The notes beneath the pieces were generated by a model. The model searched no databases and was not told where the DNA came from. It saw only the letters and a list, made by a program, of their open reading frames with translations. A stretch of 64,000 bases of DNA from Ipomoea triloba (taxonomy: Eukaryota; Streptophyta; Magnoliopsida; Solanales; Convolvulaceae), in assembly GCF_003576645.1 (NCBI RefSeq), contig NC_044916.1, positions 7,137,002 through 7,201,001 of the forward strand. Reading direction: 5' to 3'. Made by a program: the position numbers and the translations under genes. This document shows positions 63,454-64,000 of this stretch, one piece after another (the first letter of the stretch is position 1; each line of letters begins with the position of its first letter).

Positions 63454-64000
63454 CTTCAAAACAGTAAAAGTAAGTTCCATTAACAATAACGCACAAAGAA
63501 TTACATTACTGATGAAGACAAGAATACTGTGTATAGTTCTACTAAAACCAAGTGTTATTCAAGAAGGAAAAAAAAGAAAGATGGAACGTGCTAATAAAGC
63601 CATGGATGTAATGTTGACAACCACCCAGTAAGTAGCAAATAGAGCAGTGGTTATCATTCCAATAACTCTCCAAACAATGTGATAAGATAGATAATGCTGA
63701 ACCATCAATGGAAATCAAATAAAACAATTACCTTGATAAAACAATAATTATGGTAAGAACATAAACAACATCCAGGTATATATCAAACGGTGTAAGAGTA
63801 TTCCTAAAGTGAAAAATAAATCAATGCACCTAATAGTAACAAATGCAGTTATCAAGAATGGCCCAACCAACTATTGCATGCAATAGAAATGATTTTCTAG
63901 TGTTTGGGTAATATATGTTCATGTTGGTCGGCCAAATTCGGCCAAAATGGGTTGGGATTGGGGGAATTGGGATTGGGGGAATTTTGCCAACAAGCTAAAG
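63454..64000 (-). other. probable GPA1 intron
   Basis: AT-rich, with no recognisable Galpha coding sequence upstream of the exon at 63453. The last 40 nt are a G-rich direct repeat (GGGATTGGGGGAATT, twice). Confidence 0.6.

Overview
This is eukaryotic, plant nuclear DNA. Intergenic sequence is AT-rich, genes have GT..AG introns, and the six recognisable protein genes match angiosperm families. MITEs, SINEs and LINE relics are dense. The frequent short motif ACTCCGTAT made me think of an asterid such as Convolvulaceae, but that is only an impression. All exon coordinates were read by eye from ORFs, splice-site dinucleotides, reading-frame phase and remembered family sequence; no alignment was run.

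Layout. 98-2196 (+): a cytokinin dehydrogenase of the CKX7 type, 4 exons. 3860-19705: a block that is almost certainly mis-assembled. The segment 3860-9431 recurs directly at 13205-18747. Its distal half recurs inverted at 9595-12184, across a C147/G16 homopolymer. A LINE fragment occurs twice, and two 25-N gaps separate the pieces. 23989-27777 (+): a RAD7/rhp7-like leucine-rich-repeat protein, 6 exons, with a SUMO-interacting-type motif and a three-unit internal repeat. 29355-32002: a small Mutator-like MITE, then a larger inverted-repeat element carrying a broken fasciclin-like arabinogalactan (FLA) gene copy, itself interrupted by a PIF/Harbinger-like MITE and by an assembly gap. 32837-34242 (+): a CRM-domain RNA-binding protein. 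35358-36973 (-): an OXIDATIVE STRESS 3-like protein, tail-to-tail with the CRM gene. 37490-51100: a transposon-rich desert with a foldback element, SINEs, a GGT-rich low-complexity tract, a decayed LINE and several MITEs. 51550-54678 (-): a 10-exon fatty-acid-binding protein of the chalcone-isomerase fold (FAP2 type). 61086-63453 (-): the 3' half of a heterotrimeric G-protein alpha subunit (GPA1) whose 5' exons lie beyond position 64000.

The genes are ordinary, independent plant loci (hormone turnover, DNA repair, organelle RNA, stress/chromatin, plastid lipid, signalling). I see no operon-like or clustered pathway. The most informative signals are the non-autonomous Mutator-type elements, four of which have exact 9-bp (one 10-bp) target-site duplications, the gene-capturing inverted-repeat element, and the false duplication that would mislead copy-number or synteny analysis.
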